From assembly GCA_022865555.1 (NCBI GenBank), contig JALHTD010000233.1:1-24897 (forward strand): a stretch of 24,897 bases of DNA. The letters are read 5' to 3'. Position numbers and translations under genes: made by a program. Source of the stretch: Thermoanaerobaculaceae bacterium (GTDB lineage: Bacteria > Acidobacteriota > Thermoanaerobaculia > Thermoanaerobaculales > Thermoanaerobaculaceae). The notes under the pieces were generated by a model that made no database searches, was not told the DNA's origin, and was given only the letters and a program-made list of their open reading frames with translations. Positions 15,122-22,650 of the stretch are shown here, in pieces; within the stretch, counting starts at the first letter, position 1; every line of letters begins with the position of its first letter.

Positions 15122-16045
15122 TCACCCCTCCCCAGCGGAGCGCCGCTGCGACGAGAGGCGCTCCTCGAGCTCCTCGAGTGTGCGCGGCCAGTCCTTCTTC
15201 AGCAGACGTGAGAGGGCGCGATCGGCGAGCAGTCTGCCGCCAGTCTGGCAGCGCGCGCAGTAGTTCGCCTCGTTCGAGGCGTAGACGATGCGCTGTATCG
15301 GCGAGCGGCACACGGGGCACGGCTTCCCGAAGCGGCCGTGCACCGCCATCCCCTCCCGGAACGCGGTGACCTTCTCGGGGAAGCCGTCGCCGGCCTCGCG
15401 CCGCAGCCGCTCCACCCATTCAGAGAGGGTGTCGCGGGCCGCGTGGTAGAGGGCCTCCGCCTTCTCGTCGGTGAGGTTCCCGGTGAGCGCGAGCGGGGAA
15501 AGGCACGCCCGGTGGAGGATCTCGTCGGAGTACGCGTTGCCGATGCCGGAGAAACAGGTCGGGTCGGTGAGGGCGCGCTTGAGCGTGTGGCTCTCCCGCC
15601 GGAGCGCGGCTCGGAAGCTCGAGAGGTCCGCCTCCAGCACCTCCAGGCCACCACGGTCGAACGCTGCCAGAGCCTTCCCGCCGCGCACCACATGCAACGA
15701 CGCGCGCCTCTTCGCACCGGCCTCGGTGAGCAGCAACGTTCCGGAGGCGAAGTCGAACGCCGCAAGGCCTACCTTCTTGGGGACCGCGGCCTGCGCCCCG
15801 CGCCAGTGGAGACGTCCGGCGATCATGAGGTGGATGACCAGGTGAAGCTCGTCCTCGAGGGAGATCACGATCCTCTTGCCGAACCGGCGCACGCTCTGTG
15901 CGACCTTCCCCTCCGCCTCCGAAAGCGCCGGCGCCACCGTGCGCAGCAGAAACGGGCTCGCGAGCCGAACACGCTCGAGGCTCCGTCCGGTGATGGCCCC
16001 GGCCAGGCGCTCGACGTAGACGACAACGTCCGGAAGCTCGGGCAT
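15122..16045 (-). CDS. Fpg/Nei (MutM) family DNA glycosylase
   Basis: A base-excision repair enzyme of 307 residues that removes oxidised bases and nicks the abasic site. After Met removal the N-terminus is Pro-Glu (MPELPDVVVYVE), the catalytic pair of the family. The H2TH region is LTDPTCFSGIGNAYSDEIL, and the C-terminal zinc finger is CPVC...CARC (about residues 258-281). A tail of about 27 residues follows the finger. MPELPD instead of MPELPE and the extra length put it in a side branch, so substrate preference (8-oxoG or oxidised pyrimidine) is uncertain. The ATG 16045 is fixed by Pro1. A TATGAT box lies 9 bases upstream, so the mRNA is nearly leaderless. Its stop is 12 bases from the convergent LtaS-like stop. 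Confidence 0.93.
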   Translation of the reverse strand: MPELPDVVVYVERLAGAITGRSLERVRLASPFLLRTVAPALSEAEGKVAQSVRRFGKRIVISLEDELHLVIHLMIAGRLHWRGAQAAVPKKVGLAAFDFASGTLLLTEAGAKRRASLHVVRGGKALAAFDRGGLEVLEADLSSFRAALRRESHTLKRALTDPTCFSGIGNAYSDEILHRACLSPLALTGNLTDEKAEALYHAARDTLSEWVERLRREAGDGFPEKVTAFREGMAVHGRFGKPCPVCRSPIQRIVYASNEANYCARCQTGGRLLADRALSRLLKKDWPRTLEELEERLSSQRRSAGEG

Positions 16046-16054
16046 GCGGGAGGG

Positions 16055-16060
16055 ATCATA
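16055..16060 (-). promoter_or_regulatory. -10 box TATGAT of the MutM-family gene
   Basis: TATGAT matches the -10 consensus at five of six positions and ends 9 bases before the ATG at 16045. The region upstream is shared with the divergent ankyrin promoter (-10-like box at 16088-16093), so the two polymerase footprints overlap. Confidence 0.45.
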
Positions 16061-16087
16061 GCTCCGGCCGATCGCTGGCGGGCACGG

Positions 16088-16093
16088 TAGAAT
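16088..16093 (+). promoter_or_regulatory. -10-like box TAGAAT of the ankyrin gene
   Basis: TAGAAT matches TATAAT at five of six positions. If it is used, transcription starts near 16100, so the ATG at 16092, which overlaps the box, cannot be the ankyrin start. The leader includes a perfect 10-bp palindrome, CTCTCGAGAG, at 16134-16143. Confidence 0.4.
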
Positions 16094-16199
16094 GTATGAG
16101 ACGAGCAGCCGCAACGAGCCCGACGAAAGGACCCTCTCGAGAGCCCCTGGTTCGGGCGGTGCGGCCAGGCACACCCGCTCGCGGTGGGGGGATCACGGC

Positions 16200-16877
16200 G
16201 TGGGCAAGAGCACCGACGTTCTGCAGGCGGTGAAAGCCGGGAACGCTGGCCGGCTGGAGGCGCTCCTGGTCCAGGACGCTTCCCTCGCCACGTCCCGCGA
16301 CGAGGCCGGCATCTCGGCCATCCTGCATGCCAGGTACCGTTCCCGCATGGACATGGTGGAGCTCCTGCTGGCCTGCAAGCCGCGCCTGGACATCTTCGAG
16401 GCCGCTGCGCTCGGACGGACGCCAGTCGTCAACGCGCGCCTCGACGAGGACCCCGCCTCGGCGAAGGCGTACTCGGGCGACGGCTTTACCGCGCTGCACC
16501 TGTCCGCGTTCTTCGGCCAACCCGAGCCCGTGGCGGTACTGCTCCAGCGCGGCGCCGATCCCGGTGTACCCGCGACGAACGCCTCGGCGGTGACGCCGCT
16601 GCACAGCGCCGTGGCCGGCCGCAGCCTCGAGGTCGTCCGGCTGCTGCTGATGCGCGGAGCGGACGCAAACGCCCGCCAGCACGGCGGCTGGACGGCCCTG
16701 CACGCAGCCGCCCTGCACGGGGACGTGGCGATCGCCCGTCTCCTCCTCGCCCGCGGCGCCTCCCCGCAGGCCGCCAGCGATGACGGCACGACGGCCCTGC
16801 GGCTGGCGACCCGCAAGGGCCACACGGCCGTGGTCGAGCTGATGCAGGCCCGCCCCGCGCCTCCCGCCGAGGAGTGA
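16200..16877 (+). CDS. ankyrin-repeat protein
   Basis: A protein of 225 residues with no signal peptide. It consists of about six ankyrin repeats: two degenerate ones at the N-terminus (AVKAGNAGRLEALL, MDMVELLLACKPRLDIF), then GFTALHLSAFFGQPEPVAVLLQRGADP, VTPLHSAVAGRSLEVVRLLLMRGADAN, GWTALHAAALHGDVAIARLLLARGASP, and a last one starting GTTALRLATRKGH. Ankyrin repeats bind proteins; no catalytic domain is present. The GTG at 16200 is preferred, with GGGGGA about 7 bases upstream and repeat sequence starting at once. An in-frame ATG at 16092 would add 36 residues of low-complexity sequence and overlaps the likely -10 box. It is the only gene between the MutM promoter and the BNR/VPS10 gene and may stand alone. 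Confidence 0.85.
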   Translation: MGKSTDVLQAVKAGNAGRLEALLVQDASLATSRDEAGISAILHARYRSRMDMVELLLACKPRLDIFEAAALGRTPVVNARLDEDPASAKAYSGDGFTALHLSAFFGQPEPVAVLLQRGADPGVPATNASAVTPLHSAVAGRSLEVVRLLLMRGADANARQHGGWTALHAAALHGDVAIARLLLARGASPQAASDDGTTALRLATRKGHTAVVELMQARPAPPAEE

Positions 16878-16917
16878 CGCCCCCCGTACCGGCACCGATG
16901 CTCCCACGGCCCGGGGT

Positions 16918-16926
16918 TGCTAGACT
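16918..16926 (+). promoter_or_regulatory. extended -10-like box TGCTAGACT before the BNR/VPS10 gene
   Basis: TAGACT ends 51 bases before ATG 16978, which puts the transcript start near 16933. A hairpin begins two bases later, and AAAGGGGA (16964-16971) provides a Shine-Dalgarno. Confidence 0.45.
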
Positions 16927-16934
16927 TCCGCACA

Positions 16935-16956
16935 CCCGGGCGCGAACGCGCCTGGG
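16935..16956 (+). other. 10-bp hairpin at the 5' end of the BNR/VPS10 mRNA
   Basis: CCCGGGCGCG and CGCGCCTGGG pair over 10 bp with one G-U wobble and only AA between them; in practice the loop would be 4 bases. It lies at the expected transcript 5' end, clear of the Shine-Dalgarno, as in mRNAs protected by a 5' stem-loop. Confidence 0.4.
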
Positions 16957-16977
16957 CAGGCGGAAAGGGGACCTACC

Positions 16978-19900
16978 ATGCGCGCTCTCGCCGCAGCAGT
17001 CCTGGCGCTGTTTTTCTCTTCACAGCCGGCCCTGGCGGCCACGTCGAAACAGGAGAAGGGCAAGGAGGAGCCGAAGAAGCCCGACGTGATGTCGGCCGAC
17101 ACCTTCGCCGGGCTCAAGCTGCGCAGCATCGGCCCGGCATGGACGTCCGGCCGCATCGGGGACTTTGCGGTCGACCCGGCAAACCCGAGCCACTACTTCG
17201 TGGGGGTTGCCTCGGGCGGGGTGTGGAAGACCGAGGATGCGGGGACGACCTGGATTCCGGTCTTCGACGGCGAGGGCTCCTACTCCATCGGTTGCGTGAC
17301 GCTCGATCCGACCAACCCCAACACCGTCTGGGTGGGGACCGGCGAGAACAACAGCCAGCGCTCGGTTGGCTGGGGCGATGGCGTCTACCGATCGGACGAC
17401 GGCGGAAAGAGCTGGAAGAACCTCGGGTTGAAGCGCTCCGAGCACATCGGCAGGATCGCGATCGACCCGCGCGACCCGCGGGTGGTCTACGTGGCGGCAC
17501 AGGGCCCGCTGTGGGGGCCGGGCGGCGACCGCGGGCTGTACAAGACGACGGACGGGGGCAAGACCTGGGCCGCCGTACTCACGGTCTCGGAGAACACCGG
17601 CGTCTCCGAGGTGTTGATGGACCCGCGCAACCCCGACCTGCTCTACGCGGCCGCCTACCAGCGGCGCCGGCACGTGTGGACGCTCATCGACGGCGGCCCC
17701 GAGTCCGCCATCCACAAGTCCACGGACGCCGGAAAGACCTGGAAGAAGCTCGAGAAGGGGTTGCCCAAAGACGTTGATCTCGGGCGCATCGGTCTTGCAG
17801 TCTCCCCGGCGAACCCCGACGTGGTCTACGCGATCGTGGAGGCCTCCGACGGCAAGGGTGGCGTCTTCCGCTCCACCGACCGCGGCGAGAGCTGGGACAA
17901 GCGCTCCGACTACATGTCCCTGAGCGGCCAGTACTACAACGAGCTGTTCTGCGACCCCAAGAACGTCGACCGCGTCTACTCCCTGGACACCTGGCTGCAC
18001 GTCACCGAGGACGGCGGGAAGACGTTCAAGAAGGTCGGTGAGAAGACGAAGCACGTCGACAACCACGCGATGTGGATCGACCCCGCCAACACCGATCACC
18101 TGCTCCTGGGCTGCGACGGAGGGATCTACGAGACGTTCGACCGCGGCAAGACCTGGGGCTTCAAGCCCAACCTGCCGGTCACCCAGTTCTACCGCGTGGC
18201 CGTGGACAACTCCAAGCCCTTCTACTACGTCTACGGGGGCACCCAGGACAACTTCTCCATGGGCGGACCCTCTCGCACCAACACCGTCAACGGCATCATC
18301 AACGCCGACTGGTTCGTGACGACCGGGGGCGACGGCTTCTTCTCCTGCATCGACCCCACCGACCCCAACATCGTCTACTCCGAGTCCCAGTACGCTGGCC
18401 TGGTCCGTTACGACCGGAGGAGCGGTGAGGAGATCGACATCAGGCCTCGCGAGGGCAAGGGCGAGCCCGCCCTGCGCTGGAACTGGGACTCGCCGCTGAT
18501 CATCAGCCCCCACTCGCACACGCGTCTGTACTTCGCCGCGAACAAGCTCTTCCGGAGCGACGACCGCGGCGACTCCTGGAAGGCCATCTCCGGCGAGCTC
18601 TCGCGCGGGATCGACCGCAACAAACTGCCTGTGATGGGCAGGGTGTGGCCTGCCGACGCGGTGGCCAAAAACGCCTCCACGTCGCTCTATGGCAACGCCA
18701 CCGCGCTCTCCGAGTCCACATTGGTCGAGGGTCTGCTCTACGTCGGCACCGACGACGGCCTCGTCCACGTCAGCGAGAACGGCGGCACCACCTGGCGCAA
18801 GATCGAGTCGTTTCCGGGCGTCCCGCCGATCACCATCGTGAGCCGCCTCCAGGCCTCCCTGCATGGCGCCGACGTGGTCTACGCGGCTTTCGATAACCAC
18901 AAGAACGCGGACTTCAAGCCGTACCTGTTGAGGAGCAACGACCGCGGGCGCACCTGGACGTCCGTCGCAGGCGACCTGCCGGCAGGCGAGGTCGTCTACG
19001 CAGTCGCCGAGGACACGAAGGACCCGAGGCTGCTCTTTGCCGGCTGCGAGTTCGGAGCGCACTTCTCGCTCGACGGCGGCGCTCACTGGATCAAGCTCAA
19101 GGGTGGGATTCCAACCATCGCGGTCCGCGATTTCGTCGTGCAGGGACGCGAGAACGATCTCGTCCTCGCCACGTTCGGGCGCGGCTTCTACATCCTCGAC
19201 GACTACGCGCCCTTGCGCGGCCTGACGCGCGAGACCCTCGAGAAGCCGGCCGCGCTGTTCGCGGTGAAGGACGCGGTGGCCTACATCGAGTCCTCCCCGC
19301 TCGGGGGCAAGGGGAAGGCGTCCCTGGGCGACGCGTTCTTCACGGCCGACAACCCTCCGTTCGGCGCGGTGTTCACCTACTACCTCAAGGACGACCTCAA
19401 GACCAGGAAGGAGCTGCGCCACGAGGCGGAGAAGGAGGCCGAGAAGAAGGGGATCGCCCCGGCCTATCCCACGCCCGAGCAGCTGCGCGAGGAGGCCCGA
19501 GAAGAGAAACCGGCCGTCATCATGACCGTCACCGACGCCGAGGGCAACGTGGTGCGAAGGCTCTCCGCCGCCACGGACAAGGGCTTCCACCGCGTCGCCT
19601 GGGACCTGCGGTTCCCGGCGCCCACCCCAGCCAAGCTCCCCTCGGAAAGCGAGGAGAAGGACCCGTGGGATGCCCCCGACCAGGGACCGATGGTGGCGCC
19701 GGGCACCTACAAGGTCTCGCTGGCCCAGCTCGTGGCGGGCACCGTCACCGAGCTCGCCGGGCCCCAACAGTTCCAGGTCACACCGCTCGGCCTCGCCACG
19801 CTGGGAGCCCAGGACAAGGCGGCCGTGCTTGCCTTCGAGCAGAAGGCCGCGCGCCTGCAGAGGGCGGTGCTCGGGGCCGTCGAGGCCGCGAAGGAGGCAC

Positions 19901-20289
19901 GCGGGCGCCTCGCCAAGATTAGGATCGCCCTATCCGACACACCGGCCACGAGGCCCGAGCTCGCGGCCCAGGCCGGCTCGATCGAGACGCGGCTCCAGGA
20001 CATCCAGGTGGCGCTGTCAGGGGACAAGGTGCTCGAGAAGTACAACGAGCCCACGCCGCCGTCGATCGAGGACCGCGTCCAGCTGATCGTGTATAGCCTC
20101 TGGGCCACCACGCAGGCGCCCACGGGGACCATGCTCGACGCCTACGAGATTGCCGGTGACGAGTTCACGGGGGTTCTGGCCAAGCTGCGCACGCTCCTCG
20201 AGGTCGACCTCGTGAAGCTCCAGGACGGGATGGAGAGAGCCGGCGCGCCGTGGACTCCTGGCCGGGTCCCCACCTGGTCGAAGGAGTGA
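16978..20289 (+). CDS. large secreted BNR/Asp-box beta-propeller protein (VPS10/sortilin-like)
   Basis: A protein of 1103 residues with a signal peptide, probably cleaved after ALA-20. About eleven Asp-box motifs (S/TxDxGxTW) run through residues 85-700, among them KTEDAGTTW, SDDGGKSW, TTDGGKTW, STDAGKTW, STDRGESW, SDDRGDSW, SENGGTTW and SNDRGRTW, which implies two stacked beta-propellers. The segment after them (LATFGRGFYILDDYAPLR) and the C-terminal beta domain plus coiled helices (about 940-1010) are typical of the large 'glycosyl hydrolase, BNR repeat' proteins common in Acidobacteriota and Bacteroidota. No glycosidase active site can be assigned, so binding or peptidase-associated roles remain possible. 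The ATG 16978 is clear: it has AAAGGGGA six bases upstream and a signal peptide. It is followed by a repeat array, not by a partner gene. Confidence 0.9.
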   Translation: MRALAAAVLALFFSSQPALAATSKQEKGKEEPKKPDVMSADTFAGLKLRSIGPAWTSGRIGDFAVDPANPSHYFVGVASGGVWKTEDAGTTWIPVFDGEGSYSIGCVTLDPTNPNTVWVGTGENNSQRSVGWGDGVYRSDDGGKSWKNLGLKRSEHIGRIAIDPRDPRVVYVAAQGPLWGPGGDRGLYKTTDGGKTWAAVLTVSENTGVSEVLMDPRNPDLLYAAAYQRRRHVWTLIDGGPESAIHKSTDAGKTWKKLEKGLPKDVDLGRIGLAVSPANPDVVYAIVEASDGKGGVFRSTDRGESWDKRSDYMSLSGQYYNELFCDPKNVDRVYSLDTWLHVTEDGGKTFKKVGEKTKHVDNHAMWIDPANTDHLLLGCDGGIYETFDRGKTWGFKPNLPVTQFYRVAVDNSKPFYYVYGGTQDNFSMGGPSRTNTVNGIINADWFVTTGGDGFFSCIDPTDPNIVYSESQYAGLVRYDRRSGEEIDIRPREGKGEPALRWNWDSPLIISPHSHTRLYFAANKLFRSDDRGDSWKAISGELSRGIDRNKLPVMGRVWPADAVAKNASTSLYGNATALSESTLVEGLLYVGTDDGLVHVSENGGTTWRKIESFPGVPPITIVSRLQASLHGADVVYAAFDNHKNADFKPYLLRSNDRGRTWTSVAGDLPAGEVVYAVAEDTKDPRLLFAGCEFGAHFSLDGGAHWIKLKGGIPTIAVRDFVVQGRENDLVLATFGRGFYILDDYAPLRGLTRETLEKPAALFAVKDAVAYIESSPLGGKGKASLGDAFFTADNPPFGAVFTYYLKDDLKTRKELRHEAEKEAEKKGIAPAYPTPEQLREEAREEKPAVIMTVTDAEGNVVRRLSAATDKGFHRVAWDLRFPAPTPAKLPSESEEKDPWDAPDQGPMVAPGTYKVSLAQLVAGTVTELAGPQQFQVTPLGLATLGAQDKAAVLAFEQKAARLQRAVLGAVEAAKEARGRLAKIRIALSDTPATRPELAAQAGSIETRLQDIQVALSGDKVLEKYNEPTPPSIEDRVQLIVYSLWATTQAPTGTMLDAYEIAGDEFTGVLAKLRTLLEVDLVKLQDGMERAGAPWTPGRVPTWSKE

Positions 20290-20327
20290 GCGGGGTCCGT
20301 ACCGGCCCCACACCTGCTCCTTCGTTG

Positions 20328-20563
20328 CCACTCCGTGGCTGGTTTTCCTTTGCCCCGCGGGCTCGGAGCGTGCTCCCTTTTTCCACCGCGTGACGGCTCT
20401 GTTTTGCCAAGCGGGTGCGCGGCCAGGCTCTTTTTCTTCACTGCGTGAGGCTGTTCTTTGCCCCACGGGCTTCGAGCGGTCGCTCCCGACCCGCGGGGCA
20501 AGAGAAAGCCACGCAGTGAACAGAGAAAAGAGCTCGCAGGGCAAGAAGACCGCCACGGAGTGG
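20328..20563. repeat. array of five related ~50-bp units, three direct and two inverted
   Basis: Each unit begins with an 11-bp near-palindrome YCAC-NNN-GTGR: plus strand at 20328, 20383 and 20438 (exactly 55 bp apart), and minus strand at 20519 and 20563. Some 17-21 bases further on, each has a TTTGCCCCGCGGGC-type block (20349, 20403, 20457; minus strand from 20502 and 20545). Units 1 and 2 end in a GCTCYYTTTTT-like tract. Units 3 and 4 face each other and form an imperfect hairpin of about 80 bases with a GAGCG-GT-CGCTC tip near 20474-20485. The array fills the 283-bp gap between two convergent genes. It may serve as a bidirectional terminator, but the regular period and inner palindromes suggest a repeat family. 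No open frame in it looks real. Confidence 0.75.
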
Positions 20564-20572
20564 AAAGCGACC

Positions 20573-21628
20573 TCAGCCCTCCCAGGGGCGGAAGAACAGC
20601 GCCTGGCGCTTGACCGGCTCGGTTCGCGCGGACAGCTGCGCCATCTGCATCACGTTCAAAGGCGTGAACGAGCGCGCGAGCTGCACGTCCTCCTCGACCT
20701 GTGCCACGGTGTCGCAGCCAACGATCACCGTGCTCACCGGCAGCGAGAGCACGTAGCGCACCGCCTCCCTCCTCCTGATCGTGCCCGGGCGCGTGGCCAC
20801 CTGGCCCCAGCGTTGCTGTTCGGGGGGCGGCGGTGTCCAGGAGGAAAGGATGCGGCCGCGGGCCGGGATCTTCATGCCGATGATCCCCATCTCCTTCTCC
20901 ACCGCGAGCGGCAGCAGCTCCTTCTCGAAGCTCAGGTGGTGCGGGTCCGCGGCGTTGAGCGCCATGAGAACAGTATCGAAGGGGAAGCGACGGATAGCTT
21001 CGATGAGCACCGTCGGGTCGGCGTGGCCGGTCACGCCGAGGAAGCGCACCATCCCCTGCTCGCGAGCCTTCACGAGCGCCTGGACCGCCCCGTCGGGGGC
21101 GAATATCTGCTCGACCTCCTCCTTGTTCGAGAGGTTGTGGATCTGCCAGAGATCGACGTGATCGGTCTGGAGCAGCTCCAGCGACTTCTCGAGCAGCTTC
21201 AGCGAGCCGTCGCGGGTGCGGTCGTGGGTCTTGGTTGCGAGGAACGCCTCCGAACGGCGGCGTTTCATGACCTGCCCGATGTAGCGCTCGCTCCAGCGCT
21301 CGGCACCGCCGTACCTGGCCGAGGTGTCGATGTAGTTGACTCCCAGGTCGAGCGCCCTCTCCACGATGGGAATCGCCACCGCCTCGTTGTTGGGCTGCTC
21401 GACGGCCGCCTGCCCCCCGAGGCTGAAGACCCCGACCCGGTAGCCGGTGCGGCCGAGGTTGCGCGTCGGCATCGCGCTCGGCGTCACGGGGTTGACCGGA
21501 AGTGGCGGCACCGCCGCAGATGCCTCGGACACGACGCCCCGCGCCAGGTAGCTTACGGTCGCTGCGGTCCCCAGCTTGAGCAGGTCCCTGCGCTCGATGG
21601 TCGACTTCTCGTCGTCGTGCTCGCTCAT
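20573..21628 (-). CDS. Tat-exported aldo/keto reductase
   Basis: An NADPH-type oxidoreductase of 351 residues. The N-terminus has a twin-arginine signal (ERRDLLKLGTAATVSYL, RR at 13-14, probable cleavage after EASA near residue 39), so the folded enzyme with its cofactor is sent to the periplasm. The aldo/keto reductase catalytic tetrad is present: D101 and Y106 in YIDTSARYGG, K133 in FLATKTH, H164 in WQIHNLS. The C-terminal half has VIVGCDTVAQVEED, the cofactor-binding end of the barrel. The substrate is unknown. The ATG 21628 has GGAGG five bases upstream. A TAGGCT box (21661-21656, minus) could be its -10. It converges on the BNR/VPS10 gene across the repeat array. Confidence 0.92.
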   Translation of the reverse strand: MSEHDDEKSTIERRDLLKLGTAATVSYLARGVVSEASAAVPPLPVNPVTPSAMPTRNLGRTGYRVGVFSLGGQAAVEQPNNEAVAIPIVERALDLGVNYIDTSARYGGAERWSERYIGQVMKRRRSEAFLATKTHDRTRDGSLKLLEKSLELLQTDHVDLWQIHNLSNKEEVEQIFAPDGAVQALVKAREQGMVRFLGVTGHADPTVLIEAIRRFPFDTVLMALNAADPHHLSFEKELLPLAVEKEMGIIGMKIPARGRILSSWTPPPPEQQRWGQVATRPGTIRRREAVRYVLSLPVSTVIVGCDTVAQVEEDVQLARSFTPLNVMQMAQLSARTEPVKRQALFFRPWEG

Positions 21629-21764
21629 GGCATCCTCCCCTTCGCGACGCCCCGAAGCCTAGGGGGCTCGTCCCCGACCGTCAAGCCGACGTGAAAGGCC
21701 GATGGCGAGTTGCACGGCACCGCGGGGTGGCCCATGATGATTCAGGGGGCAGCGACCGTAGTTG

Positions 21765-21779
21765 GTCCGCGCGGCGGAC
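21765..21779. promoter_or_regulatory. inverted repeat GTCCGC-GCG-GCGGAC before the HExxH lipoprotein gene
   Basis: Perfect 6-bp arms with a 3-bp centre, ending 9 bases before ATG 21789. It may be an operator or an RNA hairpin next to the start. No clear -10 or Shine-Dalgarno could be assigned in this gap. Confidence 0.35.
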
Positions 21780-21788
21780 GAACCGAAC

Positions 21789-22646
21789 ATGACGAAGCGT
21801 GACTTCCATCGTTTTCTGGCGCCGGCGGTGCTGGCCACAGCTGGTCTGATCGCCTCCTGCGCGAGCACGCCGTCGCAGCCCCGCGTGATTCCGTTCCCCC
21901 AGATCGTAAGCGAGGCCCCTAGACCGGGGGGGTTGATCACCAGCTACAGTGAGGCGCTTTCAGCGGTCCTCTCGGTGATGCAGAACGACCTGGGGTTCCC
22001 ACCCCTGGCGGGCTCGCTCCGTCTCTACTACGACCGGGTCAGCATGGAGGCCGGCCTGATCTCCGAGGGATACGCCGCGGACTACGCTCGCGAGATTGCA
22101 GGCAAGCTCGACGGCCTCAGCAGGCCAGGTTTGGTCCTGGCCAACGACGCCGTGTTGCGGTGGCAGCACTGGCCGCAGAGGATGGTGTTCCTGGCGCATG
22201 AGACCACCCACGTCGCCGAGTACGCGCTCGCCGGCGGCCGCCGCAGCTCCTCGGACCAGTGGCTGCGCGAGGGGCTCGCCGAGTGGGTCGCCTGGCGCGT
22301 CGCCGATACGCTCAACCTGGGGTCGTCTGCCGCCCGGAAGAGAGCCGTCGTGCTGGGCCTGCGGCAGGCGCGCGACAAGCACGAGCTCCTCACCTTCAGC
22401 GAGCTGGTCTCGCAGACCGCCTGGGTGCGGGCCGGAAACCGCAGGACCACGCAGGCGATGTACTTCCAGACGTTCCTGGCCGCCGACTTCCTCATCGAGA
22501 GGCGCGGGCTCCCCGCCGTTCTGGACTACTTCCGCCTGTTCGCGTTCTCCAACGACCCCGGTGCCAACTTTCGTGCCGCTTTCCACGAGGATCGCGCGAG
22601 CTTCGAGGCAGCCTTCGAGAAGAACCTGACTCAGCTCCTCGACTAG
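21789..22646 (+). CDS. putative gluzincin-type metallopeptidase lipoprotein
   Basis: A protein of 285 residues. The N-terminus is a lipoprotein signal: MTKRDFHRF, a hydrophobic stretch, and lipobox IASC with the cysteine at 24. It is therefore anchored in the outer or inner membrane facing the periplasm. HETTH at residues 137-141 fits the zinc motif HExxH, and REGLAEWVAW (160-169) supplies a downstream glutamate (E161 or E165) as third ligand, as in the peptidase MA-like group. The C-terminal third is helical. I do not recognise a named family beyond this, and peptidase activity is inferred from the motif. The start at ATG 21789 is chosen for the signal peptide; an in-frame TTG at 21762 is an alternative. 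Its stop lies 4 bases from the convergent threonine synthase-like stop. Confidence 0.8.
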   Translation: MTKRDFHRFLAPAVLATAGLIASCASTPSQPRVIPFPQIVSEAPRPGGLITSYSEALSAVLSVMQNDLGFPPLAGSLRLYYDRVSMEAGLISEGYAADYAREIAGKLDGLSRPGLVLANDAVLRWQHWPQRMVFLAHETTHVAEYALAGGRRSSSDQWLREGLAEWVAWRVADTLNLGSSAARKRAVVLGLRQARDKHELLTFSELVSQTAWVRAGNRRTTQAMYFQTFLAADFLIERRGLPAVLDYFRLFAFSNDPGANFRAAFHEDRASFEAAFEKNLTQLLD

Positions 22647-22650
22647 TGGC

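Noticed and set aside
17020..19767. Minus-strand open frame of 915 codons inside the BNR/VPS10 gene
   Set aside because: Antisense shadow; the plus strand has a signal peptide, Shine-Dalgarno and repeated Asp-boxes.
20017..20556. Minus-strand frame through the repeat array
   Set aside because: It crosses the end of the BNR/VPS10 gene and its product merely repeats the DNA unit; no start signals or fold-like sequence.
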